From NCBI GenBank assembly GCA_905202125.1, contig CAJKQX010000037.1:1-23387 (forward strand): DNA of 23,387 bases, given 5' to 3'. Both the position numbers and the translations under genes were made by a program. This DNA is from an uncultured Prevotella sp. GTDB lineage: Bacteria > Bacteroidota > Bacteroidia > Bacteroidales > Bacteroidaceae. The first letter of the stretch is position 1, and each line of letters begins with the position of its first letter. Under the pieces are notes generated by a model that saw only the letters and a program-made list of their open reading frames with translations, had not been told where the DNA came from and made no database searches. Shown here piece by piece: positions 6,897 through 14,713 of the stretch.

Positions 6897-8315
6897 TTAT
6901 TCTATGAAAACGTCTTTATTCTCGGTCCATCCCAGACGGTTGATGCGTCCGCGCCACACGTTGCCGCTATGGCCGCAGATTATCCACAGGAAATTGTCGC
7001 TGTCTGTCGCGATGGCATACGAGTCGGCCTGGGCCGAGAATCCCGCGGGCAGCGAGATGAGCACGTTCTTCTGCCATGTGATGCCGCCGTCCACGCTGTG
7101 ATAGATACCGTCGAAGGCGCGGTGGGTGTCGCCACCGATGCCGTTGCCGCCCACGGCGAGTATGCAACCATCGTAGACCACGGTCTGCATATTCATCACG
7201 TGGGGCGCCTTCTTGTTGTTGTCCGACGCCACATCATAATACATCCACGGCTGTGTCTCACCGTTTTCCGACACAAGATCGATCCTGCTCCATGTCTGCG
7301 GGGTGGTGTCGTGGGGATAGGCTGCGGGGTTGCGGTTGCCTATGAGCACCACACGATCGGCGTTGCTATTGGTCTGAAGGGGCAGACATACGTACGACAC
7401 GTCCACTGTGGGCAGCAAAGTCTGTTCGTCATCAATGGGCGACGGAGTCCATGATGCGCCTTCATCGTCCGACTCCACCATTGCTCCCGATGCATCGTAG
7501 GCGTAGAGACGATTGCGGCTGGCGGCCACAAGGCGTGTGAGCTGAAGGCGTCCCGTGATGGTCCACGATGTTCCGTTGTCGGTGCGAAGCACCTGTCCGT
7601 TGTCATAAAGATATATGTATCCGCCCTTTGTCACTACATTGTTGAATGCTCCGGCGGTGAGTGCGCCACCTGTTCCTGATGTGATATCTGTCCACGAAAG
7701 TCCGTCGGACGAGCGGTAGATGAGTGTCTTGTCGCCGTCGGTACCCAGTACGAAGAGGTTGCCGGCATTGGAGACGGCGCGCATGCCGCGCAGGTCGGCG
7801 AGCTCGGAGACGGTGGCCATGCGGTTCCATCTGAACGAGTCGGCCTCCTCCTTATGCACATTCACGCTCACCGTGTACTTGCGGTAATTCATGCCTGAAC
7901 TGCTATACACGTAGAAATCGCGCGGCTGTGAGAAATCGATTGAGTCGGCGCTGGAAAAGAACGACAGGGTGTCGCTGGTCATGCTCTTGATGCCCACCGC
8001 ACCATAGTTCTTGCTATTCACTGAGCACAATATCTTCTTGTTGTTGATGCCGTAGGGCAGTGAGTCGGTGTTGTAAATCTCATTCTTGGTCTGATCGATA
8101 TAAAACTTGTATGAGCTGCAATCCAGATTGCGGTAATACACGCTGTCAAGACCTTTTTTAGAGATGGTGTGTATGGCGCGGGGCATTGTTCCCAACGTGA
8201 ATGATGTTATCGCTGAGTCGTCTGCAAATTCTATTTTATTATCGTCGTCAAGACACGACGCAAACACGAACAAACTCGAAATAAGTATTGCGAAAGGTAA
8301 TAGTATCCTTCTCAT
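6897..8315 (-). CDS. DUF6242-like lipoprotein with Asp-box (BNR) beta-propeller repeats
   Basis: Predicted surface or periplasmic lipoprotein of 472 residues. I start it at 8315 (MRRILLPFAILISSLFVFASC), which gives a signal peptide ending in a lipobox with Cys before LDDDNK. An ATG 11 codons upstream is possible but adds a charged tail. The N-terminal third resembles the Bacteroidales DUF6242 domain (SAITSFTLGTM opening). The C-terminal two-thirds has at least four Asp-box motifs: SSDGLSW, RTDNGTSW, SDDEGASW and SVDGGITW. These turn motifs are typical of sialidase-like beta-propellers, but I see no catalytic sialidase residues, so a binding or scaffold role is more likely. It is the promoter-proximal gene of the envelope operon. 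Confidence 0.8.
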   Translation of the reverse strand: MRRILLPFAILISSLFVFASCLDDDNKIEFADDSAITSFTLGTMPRAIHTISKKGLDSVYYRNLDCSSYKFYIDQTKNEIYNTDSLPYGINNKKILCSVNSKNYGAVGIKSMTSDTLSFFSSADSIDFSQPRDFYVYSSSGMNYRKYTVSVNVHKEEADSFRWNRMATVSELADLRGMRAVSNAGNLFVLGTDGDKTLIYRSSDGLSWTDITSGTGGALTAGAFNNVVTKGGYIYLYDNGQVLRTDNGTSWTITGRLQLTRLVAASRNRLYAYDASGAMVESDDEGASWTPSPIDDEQTLLPTVDVSYVCLPLQTNSNADRVVLIGNRNPAAYPHDTTPQTWSRIDLVSENGETQPWMYYDVASDNNKKAPHVMNMQTVVYDGCILAVGGNGIGGDTHRAFDGIYHSVDGGITWQKNVLISLPAGFSAQADSYAIATDSDNFLWIICGHSGNVWRGRINRLGWTENKDVFIE

Positions 8316-8345
8316 TTTTACTTGTTTTGTTTTTAATTTTAGCTG

Positions 8346-8353
8346 CAAATATA
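8346..8353 (-). promoter_or_regulatory. Possible -7 element for the envelope operon
   Basis: The minus strand reads TATATTTG, a full match to the Bacteroidota TAnnTTTG -7 consensus, 30 bases ahead of the DUF6242 start. I see no TTTG at the expected -33 position (about 8374-8377), so the call is tentative. Confidence 0.38.
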
Positions 8354-8467
8354 ATCAGAATTCTGCAAATAGAACTTTTTTTGCCGTCATTATTATATTA
8401 TTTACGGTTTAACGGTATGTTTTTTAAGTTTGTTTAGTATTTTGAGGGTGGGATGGATGGGAGTTCC

Positions 8468-8499
8468 GGGAGGAATGGGAGGAATGGGAGGAATGGGAG
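8468..8499 (+). repeat. Tandem 9-bp repeat GGGAGGAAT, G-quadruplex-capable
   Basis: Three full units of GGGAGGAAT (8468-8476, 8477-8485, 8486-8494) run into a fourth GGGAG. Four GGG runs separated by 6-nt loops satisfy the usual G3N1-7 quadruplex rule on the plus strand. More G-runs precede it (8446-8461). This is seen directly in the sequence; the folding is an inference. Confidence 0.8.
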
Positions 8500-8567
8500 T
8501 TCTGAGAGAACGATGATCCCATTCTTCCGAAAATCTCAGCTCTCTCAGAACTCCCAGTCCTCCCATC
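8483..8567. repeat. Long imperfect inverted repeat next to the pckA terminator
   Basis: The left arm 8483-8509 and right arm 8541-8567 are reverse complements over 27 bases with two mismatches. The inner 15 bases (GGGAGTTCTGAGAGA at 8495-8509, TCTCTCAGAACTCCC at 8541-8555) are perfect. The loop is 31 nt. There is no T-run after either arm, so this is not an intrinsic terminator. It could form a long hairpin or cruciform. Confidence 0.8.
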
Positions 8568-8582
8568 CCCATCCCCACCATC

Positions 8583-8617
8583 AAAAAAAAGAGCACCCGC
8601 CACAATAGCGGATGCTC
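8583..8617 (-). terminator. Intrinsic terminator of pckA
   Basis: On the minus strand the transcript would form GAGCATCCGC - 7-nt loop - GCGGGTGCTC (8617 to 8591), a 10-bp stem with one G-U pair, followed directly by eight T residues (8590-8583). It lies 36 bases after the pckA stop and is a textbook rho-independent terminator. Confidence 0.92.
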
Positions 8618-8653
8618 TTCTTGATATTATATTTCCGATTACGGAATTGATTC

Positions 8654-10267
8654 TTAGAGTTTCGGACCGGCTGCAACGAGAGCCTTACCTGCCTCATTGC
8701 CTTCGTACTTGGCGAAGTTCTTGATGAAACGGGCAGCAAGGTCTTTTGCTTTCTCTTCCCACTGAGAAGCCTCAGTGTAAGTGTCGCGCGGGTCGAGGAT
8801 GTTGGGATCTACGCCGGGCAGTTCTGTCGGCACCTCAAAGTTGAACATCGGGATGTTCTTTGTAGGAGCTGTATTGATAGAACCGTCGAGGATGGCGTCG
8901 ATGATACCACGGGTGTCGCGGATTGAGATACGCTTGCCGGTACCGTTCCAACCTGTGTTCACGAGGTATGCTTTGGCACCGCTCTTCTCCATCTTCTTAA
9001 CGAGCTCTTCGGCGTATTTTGTCGGGTGGAGCTCAAGGAAGGCCTGACCGAAGCAAGCAGAGAATGTAGGTGTGGGCTCGGTGATGCCGCGCTCTGTACC
9101 TGCAAGTTTAGCTGTGAATCCAGAGAGGAAATAGTACTTGGTCTGCTCCGGTGTGAGGATTGATACGGGAGGCAGCACTCCGAATGCGTCGGCAGAGAGG
9201 AAGATTACCTGCTTTGCAGCCGGTGCGTGAGAGATAGGCTTAACGATGTTGTCGATGTGGTATATCGGATAAGACACGCGAGTGTTCTCTGTGGTGCTCT
9301 TATCGTTGAAATCGATCTTGCCATCGGCAGCTACTGTCACGTTCTCAAGAAGAGCGTCGCGACGGATAGCGTTGTAGATGTCGGGCTCGCTCTCTTTGTC
9401 GAGGTTGATAACCTTGGCATAGCAACCACCTTCGAAATTGAACACGCCGTTGTCGTCCCATCCGTGCTCGTCGTCACCAATAAGGAGACGTTTCGGGTCG
9501 GTAGACAATGTGGTCTTGCCAGTACCTGACAGACCGAAGAAGATAGCTGTGTTCTCGCCGTTCTTGTCGCAGTTGGCAGAGCAGTGCATTGAGGCGATGC
9601 CCTTGAGCGGGAGGAAGTAGTTCATCATTGAGAACATACCCTTCTTCATCTCACCACCATACCATGTGTTGATGATAACCTGCTCTTTGGATGTAACGTT
9701 GAATACGACAGCTGTCTCTGAATTGAGGCCGAGTTCTTTCCAGTTTTCAACCTTAGCCTTAGAAGCGTTATAAACCACGAAATCAGGTTCAAACCCTTCG
9801 AGTTCCTCTTCTGTCGGACGGATGAACATATTCTTAACGAAATGAGCCTGCCATGCAACCTCCATGATGAAACGCACTGCCATACGTGTGTCCTTGTTGG
9901 CACCGCAATAGCCGTCTACTACATAGAGTTTCTTGTTGCAGAGTTCTTTCTTCGCAATCTCCTTAACGGCAGCCCATGCCTCCTGAGAAGCCGGTTTGTT
10001 GTCGTTCTTATATTCATCTGATGTCCACCATACAGTGTCCTTAGAGTTTTCATCCATTACGATGAACTTATCTTTGGGCGAACGGCCTGTATAGATACCT
10101 GTCATTACGTTCACAGCGCCAAGCTCTGTCTGCTGGCCTTTGTCAAAACCTTCGAGGTCTGCCTTTGTCTCTTCTTCGAACAGCACCTCATACGAAGGAT
10201 TATACAGAACCTCGGTTGTACCGGTGATTCCGTATTTCTCTAAAACTGACTTATCAAATTTTGCCAT
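8654..10267 (-). CDS. pckA: Phosphoenolpyruvate carboxykinase (ATP)
   Basis: Interconverts oxaloacetate plus ATP with phosphoenolpyruvate, CO2 and ADP. In Bacteroidales it usually runs in the carboxylating direction, fixing CO2 on the way to succinate. The 537-residue protein has the ATP-type hallmarks: the metal- and substrate-binding YGGEMKKGMFSMMNY, the kinase P-loop GLSGTGKTTLS (about 246-256), the LIGDDEHGWDDNG metal-binding motif and the GTERGITEPTPTFSACFG region. All are intact. It is a single-gene unit with a strong promoter (10349-10380) and terminator (8583-8617). Its codon use is visibly less GC-rich than its neighbours' (more GTT, TCT and AAG/AAC choices), as expected for a highly expressed gene rather than a transferred one. 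Confidence 0.97.
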   Translation of the reverse strand: MAKFDKSVLEKYGITGTTEVLYNPSYEVLFEEETKADLEGFDKGQQTELGAVNVMTGIYTGRSPKDKFIVMDENSKDTVWWTSDEYKNDNKPASQEAWAAVKEIAKKELCNKKLYVVDGYCGANKDTRMAVRFIMEVAWQAHFVKNMFIRPTEEELEGFEPDFVVYNASKAKVENWKELGLNSETAVVFNVTSKEQVIINTWYGGEMKKGMFSMMNYFLPLKGIASMHCSANCDKNGENTAIFFGLSGTGKTTLSTDPKRLLIGDDEHGWDDNGVFNFEGGCYAKVINLDKESEPDIYNAIRRDALLENVTVAADGKIDFNDKSTTENTRVSYPIYHIDNIVKPISHAPAAKQVIFLSADAFGVLPPVSILTPEQTKYYFLSGFTAKLAGTERGITEPTPTFSACFGQAFLELHPTKYAEELVKKMEKSGAKAYLVNTGWNGTGKRISIRDTRGIIDAILDGSINTAPTKNIPMFNFEVPTELPGVDPNILDPRDTYTEASQWEEKAKDLAARFIKNFAKYEGNEAGKALVAAGPKL

Positions 10268-10348
10268 TTTTATAAATATTTGTTTTTGTGAATTAATATC
10301 CTGTTACGTTTGATTTATGACGTCTGTAAGACACTCCTTAAATCGCCG

Positions 10349-10380
10349 CAAAGTTATGAAAAAAGTGATAAAGCGACAAA
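10349..10380 (-). promoter_or_regulatory. Bacteroidota-type promoter of pckA
   Basis: The minus strand reads TTTG (10380-10377), 20 nt, then TAACTTTG (10356-10349). Both boxes and the spacing match the Bacteroidota housekeeping consensus TTTG-N19-21-TAnnTTTG. The predicted leader is about 75 nt before the ATG at 10267. Confidence 0.8.
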
Positions 10381-10446
10381 ATAATTTTCGATAAAAAAGG
10401 CAACTGTAAATCTTTTTTTGTTAAAGAACCAAAAAAAACTTGCACT

Positions 10447-10456
10447 TGCATATGCA
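10447..10456. promoter_or_regulatory. Palindrome TGCATATGCA upstream of upp
   Basis: A perfect 10-bp palindrome flanked by further TTGCA/TGCAA copies (10446-10462). It lies just ahead of the predicted upp promoter, where an operator could sit. No known binding factor can be named from sequence. Confidence 0.35.
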
Positions 10457-10470
10457 TTTGCAATTCAGAC

Positions 10471-10503
10471 TTGACAATCAACGAGTATTTTTTGATAATT
10501 TTG
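10471..10503 (+). promoter_or_regulatory. Probable promoter of the upp-nadK operon
   Basis: TAATTTTG at 10496-10503 matches the TAnnTTTG -7 consensus. TTGACA at 10471-10476 could serve as the -33 box, but the spacing (22 nt after TTG) is slightly long. The upp ATG follows 23 bases after the -7 box, leaving a short leader. Confidence 0.5.
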
Positions 10504-10526
10504 CACTCCATCAACATCCGAAAGAC

Positions 10527-11186
10527 ATGAATATCATCAATTTCAAAGAGACCAACTCCATTATCGGCAAATACATGGCCGAGATGCGCGACCGTAACTA
10601 TCAGCAGAACAGGCCGCTCTTTCGCAACAACATCATGCGCGTGGGAGAGCTGATGGCATACGAGATAAGCAAGACTCTGGAATACAAAACGGCCGCCATC
10701 CGCACACCGCTGGGCACGGCCGAGGTCAACATTCCTGCCGACGACATCGTGGTGGGTACCATACTCAGGGCGGGACTGCCGTTCCACAACGGATTCCTCA
10801 ACATCTTCGACCATGCCGGCAACGCCTTTGTCAGCGCGTATCGCAAATACAAGGACGACACGCACACGGACGTGGACATACATATCGAATATCTGGCGGC
10901 GCCCGACCTCAGCGGCAAGACGCTCATCATAGCCGACCCGATGCTGGCCACGGGCGGATCGGTGGAACTGGGATACAAGGCGCTCCTGACCAAAGGTATG
11001 CCCGAGAAGATACACGTGGCGTGTGTCATAGCGGCGCCCGAGGGCATAGAGCACGTGAAGAAGACATTGCCCGAGGACAGGACCACGATATGGTGCGCGG
11101 CGATAGACCCGCAACTCAACGAGCACAAATACATCGTGCCGGGATTCGGAGATGCCGGCGACCTGTGCTTCGGTGACAAGATATAA
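10527..11186 (+). CDS. upp: Uracil phosphoribosyltransferase
   Basis: Pyrimidine salvage enzyme: uracil plus PRPP gives UMP and diphosphate. I start it at 10527 (MNIINFKETNSII), giving 219 residues. The in-frame ATG at 10440 precedes the predicted promoter and would add a His-rich tail with no family support. The PRPP-binding loop is in LIIADPMLATGGSVELG (about residues 132-148). GTILRAGLPFHNG and the C-terminal uracil-binding YIVPGFGDAGDLCFGDKI are also typical. It leads a plus-strand run with nadK and an ABC exporter, with 50 bases to nadK. It is divergent from pckA across a 259-base shared regulatory interval. Confidence 0.95.
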   Translation: MNIINFKETNSIIGKYMAEMRDRNYQQNRPLFRNNIMRVGELMAYEISKTLEYKTAAIRTPLGTAEVNIPADDIVVGTILRAGLPFHNGFLNIFDHAGNAFVSAYRKYKDDTHTDVDIHIEYLAAPDLSGKTLIIADPMLATGGSVELGYKALLTKGMPEKIHVACVIAAPEGIEHVKKTLPEDRTTIWCAAIDPQLNEHKYIVPGFGDAGDLCFGDKI

Positions 11187-11236
11187 TATGTCATAGGGAT
11201 GTGACGGAATGACAAAACATTAATATTTCAAGCTCG

Positions 11237-12142
11237 ATGAATCAGCGCACAATGACTTTCGCAATCTTCGGAAACACCTACCAAAGCAGCAACTCGGATG
11301 TGGTGAACAACATACTTGCATGTCTCCGGCGTCATCATGCCGGCATATTCGTGGACAATGCCTTCGGACGTTTCCTCGCAGAGCTGGGCGACATCGATAT
11401 GACCGATGTACAACTGTTTGAAGGCGAGGAGTTTGATACCGACTATGCCATCTCCGTGGGAGGCGACGGCACATTCCTCAGAACGGCCGCTCGGGTGGGC
11501 TTTCGCGAGACGCCCATCCTGGGTATCAACACCGGCCGGCTGGGATTTCTGGCCGACGTGCTGCCCGCGGATGTGAACAAGGCCGTAGAGGCGTTGTACG
11601 ACGGACTGTGCACTACGGAGAGTCACTCGGTGCTGCAGGTCGAGGTGGACGGCCGGCTGCCGGACAACAGCCCATACGCCCTCAACGACATAGCGGTGCT
11701 CAAACGCGACAACGCTTCGATGATAAGCATCCGTGCCTCGGTGGACGGAGAGCATCTCGTGACGTATCAGGCCGACGGACTGATAGTGTCGACACCCACA
11801 GGGTCGACGGCCTACTCGCTGTCCAACGGCGGACCGATAATCATGCCGCGCACAAACACCATCTGCCTGACACCCGTGGCGCCTCACAGCCTCAGCATAC
11901 GGCCCATCGTGATAAGCGGCGACTGCACGGTGGAGCTGAGCGTACAGTCGCGCTCGCACAATTTCTTGGCTGCCATCGATGGCCGCAGCGAGACACTGCC
12001 CGAAGACACCACGATGACCATACACCGCGCTCCGTTCGTGGCCAACATCGTGAAACGACCCGACCGCAGCAAGTTCGCATCGCTCAGGGAGAAGATGATG
12101 TGGGGTGCGGACAAACGCGAGGACAACGGTCATAACGTTTAA
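11237..12142 (+). CDS. nadK: NAD kinase
   Basis: Phosphorylates NAD+ to NADP+ in the cytoplasm. The 301-residue protein carries the diphosphate-binding GGDGTFLRTA (about 75-84), the NTGRLGFLADV motif (about 98) and the substrate-binding TPTGSTAYSLSNGGP (about 186-200). The length fits the family. A second in-frame ATG at 11252 gives MTFAIFGNTYQ, which resembles the usual beginning of Bacteroidales NadK, so the true start may be five codons further in. It is 50 bases after upp and 10 bases before the ABC exporter gene, so the three are probably co-transcribed. No terminator is visible between them. Confidence 0.95.
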   Translation: MNQRTMTFAIFGNTYQSSNSDVVNNILACLRRHHAGIFVDNAFGRFLAELGDIDMTDVQLFEGEEFDTDYAISVGGDGTFLRTAARVGFRETPILGINTGRLGFLADVLPADVNKAVEALYDGLCTTESHSVLQVEVDGRLPDNSPYALNDIAVLKRDNASMISIRASVDGEHLVTYQADGLIVSTPTGSTAYSLSNGGPIIMPRTNTICLTPVAPHSLSIRPIVISGDCTVELSVQSRSHNFLAAIDGRSETLPEDTTMTIHRAPFVANIVKRPDRSKFASLREKMMWGADKREDNGHNV

Positions 12143-12152
12143 AAGGCATACC

Positions 12153-13835
12153 ATGAAACTGAAAGAGTGGCTCAAGATACCCGACATCAAATATACTACG
12201 GCCGAGATCGTGACGTGGCTGTGGCGGATATGGCGCGGCAACCGCACCCAGGCCGTCATCAATGCCGTCACTGGACTGGCGCAGGTGGGTGTGAGCCTGG
12301 CTCAGGTGTGGGCCGTGAAGCATGCCATCGATGTGGCATCGGGAACTTCCGACGGGTCGATTTACATGGCCGTGGGGCTCATGGTGGTGCTGATAATGTG
12401 CGATTTCGCCCTGAACATGAGCAGCGTATGGATAAGCAACAACCTCGGAGTGAGGGCACAGAACCGCATGCAACAGATCATGCTCGACCGCGTGTTGCAC
12501 TCGCGGTGGAACGGACGTGAGCGTTACCACTCGGGAGACATGCTCAACCGACTGGTCTTCGACGTGAACAACGTGATCAAATTTCTCACAGAGACGCTGC
12601 CGTCCACGCTCTCCACGCTGGCGCTCTTCGTCGGAGCATTCTTCTATCTGCTGTCGATAGATACGGCGCTGGCGCTCATCACAGTGGCCATAATACCTGT
12701 CTTCGCGCTGGGCAGCAAACTGTATATCAGACAGATGCGCAAGCTCACGCGGCTCGTGAGAGACTCGGACAGCCGGGTGCAGAGCGTCATGCAGGAGGCC
12801 ATACAGCACCGCATGCTCATCAAAACGCTCGAGAGCGAGACGTCCATGACCGACAAACTGCAACATACGCACTCCGAACTGCAACACAACGTGACACGAC
12901 GCACCGTCTACTCGCTCTCTTCCAATTTCATCATCAACGCCGGATTCGCCTTCAGCTACATCATCGTATTCCTCAGGGCAGCCATCCGACTGTCCCAACA
13001 CACCCTCACCTTCGGCGGCATGACGGCACTGCTGCAACTCGTCAACAAGATACAGTCGCCGGCACGTAGCCTCACCAAACTCATACCGGCATTCATCAGT
13101 GTGCTCACGGCGGCCGAACGACTGATGGAGATTGAGGAGAATCCGCTCGAGCCGCAGACCGACCCGATACTCATGAACAATCCTTGCGGCATACGGCTGA
13201 GCCATGTGTCGTGCACGTATGAGGGCGGCAAGCGACGGGTGACCGACGATATGAGCTTCGATTTCACTCCCGGCTCATGCACGGCCATACTCGGCGAGAC
13301 GGGCGCGGGCAAGACTACGCTGCTGAGAATAATGCTCGCGCTGCTCACACCCGACAACGGCACGGCGGAGATATATGACGAGAGTTCGTGCCATAAGTTG
13401 TCACCGGCCACGAGATGCAATTTCGCATACGTGCCGCAAGGCAACACGCTGATGAGCGGAACTATACGTGACAATCTGCTGCTGGGTAAACAGGACGCCA
13501 CGGACACAGAGATGAACGAGGCGCTTGAGAAGAGCTGCGCCTCGTTCGTAGAGCATCTGCCTGAGGGACTGGACACCGTATGCAGCGAACAGGGAGGCGG
13601 TCTGAGCGAGGGACAGGCACAACGCATAGCCATCGCAAGGGCCTTGCTGCGCAACAGGCCGATACTGTTGCTCGACGAGGCGACATCGGCTCTGGACGGT
13701 GAAACAGAAAAGACACTGCTGAAAAACATCCTCGACAATCAGGACAAAACGGTCATCTTCATCACCCACCGCACATCCGTGACCGAATATTGCGACCGCA
13801 CACTCGTGGTGGAACGGATGACGGAGACACATTAA
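12153..13835 (+). CDS. ABC exporter, fused transmembrane and ATP-binding domains
   Basis: Inner-membrane half-transporter of the type-IV exporter fold (MsbA/lipid- or drug-export-like), expected to work as a homodimer. I start it at 12153 (MKLKEWLKIPDIKY), 10 bases after nadK and 6 nt after an AAAAGG Shine-Dalgarno-like stretch; this gives 560 residues. The transmembrane domain fills about 1-310 with several hydrophobic helices. The ATPase follows with Walker A GETGAGKTT, Q-loop YVPQGN, signature LSEGQAQRIAIARAL, Walker B ILLLDEATSALD and H-loop FITHRT. The signature has Glu in place of the second Gly of LSGGQ, a tolerated variant. The substrate cannot be read from sequence. The nadK linkage is probably one of transcription only. 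Confidence 0.92.
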   Translation: MKLKEWLKIPDIKYTTAEIVTWLWRIWRGNRTQAVINAVTGLAQVGVSLAQVWAVKHAIDVASGTSDGSIYMAVGLMVVLIMCDFALNMSSVWISNNLGVRAQNRMQQIMLDRVLHSRWNGRERYHSGDMLNRLVFDVNNVIKFLTETLPSTLSTLALFVGAFFYLLSIDTALALITVAIIPVFALGSKLYIRQMRKLTRLVRDSDSRVQSVMQEAIQHRMLIKTLESETSMTDKLQHTHSELQHNVTRRTVYSLSSNFIINAGFAFSYIIVFLRAAIRLSQHTLTFGGMTALLQLVNKIQSPARSLTKLIPAFISVLTAAERLMEIEENPLEPQTDPILMNNPCGIRLSHVSCTYEGGKRRVTDDMSFDFTPGSCTAILGETGAGKTTLLRIMLALLTPDNGTAEIYDESSCHKLSPATRCNFAYVPQGNTLMSGTIRDNLLLGKQDATDTEMNEALEKSCASFVEHLPEGLDTVCSEQGGGLSEGQAQRIAIARALLRNRPILLLDEATSALDGETEKTLLKNILDNQDKTVIFITHRTSVTEYCDRTLVVERMTETH

Positions 13836-13857
13836 TAAAATATAAGGCGGCGCAGGA

Positions 13858-13873
13858 CCGCAACCCGTTGCGG
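13858..13873 (+). other. Small GC hairpin downstream of the ABC exporter gene
   Basis: CCGCAA - CCCG - TTGCGG forms a perfect 6-bp stem with a 4-nt loop, 23 bases after the exporter stop. No T-run follows, so termination is doubtful. It sits in the 142-base gap before the MacAB-like cluster, where I saw no match to the TAnnTTTG promoter consensus. Confidence 0.4.
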
Positions 13874-13977
13874 CCGCAAGAAAACCCAACTTACCAAGAA
13901 AAACATCTTTTTCTGTCACAGATGCAACCGCCGACCGCCAAACACCGTCTCAATAATAGCAAAAAAAGCATAATGAC

Positions 13978-14703
13978 ATGGCAATGATAACACTCAGAGA
14001 TATCAACAAGACCTATCAGGGTGCACAACCGCTCCACGTGCTCAAGGGCATCAACCTCGACATAGAGGAAGGCGAGTTTGTGTCTATCATGGGAGCATCC
14101 GGCTCGGGCAAGTCCACACTGCTCAACATCCTGGGCATACTCGACAACTATGACTCGGGCGAATACATGCTCGGCGGCACCCTGATAAAAGACCTCTCGG
14201 AGACGCGTGCGGCCGAATACCGCAACAGAATGATCGGGTTCATCTTCCAATCGTTCAATCTCATACCTTTCAAGACGGCCGTGGAGAACGTCGAGCTGCC
14301 CCTCTTCTATCAGGGCGTGGCACGAAAGACGCGCCACCGCATGGCTATGGAATATCTCCGAAGACTGGGTCTCGAACAGTGGGCCGACCACTACCCCAAC
14401 GAGATGTCTGGCGGACAGAAACAGCGCGTGGCCATAGCCAGGGCACTGATCACGCGTCCGAAAATCATTTTAGCGGACGAACCGACCGGTGCTCTCGACT
14501 CGAAGACGAGCGTGGAGGTGATGACCCTGCTCAAGCAACTGAATGCCGAGGAGCATATCACCATCGTCGTGGTGACCCACGAGAGCGGCGTGGCCAACGA
14601 GACCAACAAGATAATACATATCAAGGACGGCCTCATCGGACGCATAGAGGAGAACACCGAGCACAACGCAAGCCCCTTCGGCTCGGCAGGAATAATGAAA
14701 TAA
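13978..14703 (+). CDS. ABC transporter ATP-binding protein, MacB/LolD type
   Basis: Cytoplasmic ATPase that powers the two FtsX/MacB-type permeases encoded next. The 241-residue protein has Walker A GASGSGKST (about 40-48), Q-loop GFIFQSFNL, signature SGGQKQRVAIARAL, Walker B IILADEPTGALD and H-loop VVVTHE. The ITLRDINKTYQGAQPLHVLKGI opening and LLNILGILD segment are typical of the MacB/LolD/antimicrobial-peptide-exporter group. An ATG two codons later (13984) is an equally good start. It is 10 bases from the first permease gene. The whole set resembles a mechanotransmission-type efflux system that works with a membrane fusion protein. Confidence 0.94.
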   Translation: MAMITLRDINKTYQGAQPLHVLKGINLDIEEGEFVSIMGASGSGKSTLLNILGILDNYDSGEYMLGGTLIKDLSETRAAEYRNRMIGFIFQSFNLIPFKTAVENVELPLFYQGVARKTRHRMAMEYLRRLGLEQWADHYPNEMSGGQKQRVAIARALITRPKIILADEPTGALDSKTSVEVMTLLKQLNAEEHITIVVVTHESGVANETNKIIHIKDGLIGRIEENTEHNASPFGSAGIMK

Positions 14704-14713
14704 CGATATCGAT

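Larger units (their letters stand above)
8316..8653. other. Non-coding interval between the DUF6242 gene and pckA
   Basis: This 338-base interval holds no convincing gene. From left to right it contains a possible promoter for the minus-strand envelope operon (8346-8353), an AT-rich stretch to about 8440, a G-rich tandem repeat, a long imperfect inverted repeat and a C-rich right arm (8446-8576), and the pckA terminator (8583-8617). The 67-codon minus-strand reading frame at 8402-8605 is a translation of the repeat (runs of Pro) and is not credible. Confidence 0.7.

Noticed and set aside
8468..8567. CRISPR-like array
   Set aside because: The 9-bp units are directly abutting with no spacers, and there are no cas genes in the window.
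8402..8605. 67-codon minus-strand frame over the G-rich repeat
   Set aside because: It translates the repeat into Pro/Ile/Thr runs, overlaps the pckA terminator and has no family resemblance.
10440..10526. Upstream start for upp at 10440
   Set aside because: The extension is His-rich, unlike the family, and lies upstream of the best promoter match; the ATG at 10527 gives a normal-length enzyme.
12084..13205. 373-codon minus-strand open frame opposite the ABC exporter
   Set aside because: Composition-driven shadow; the sense frame carries membrane helices and all ABC ATPase motifs.
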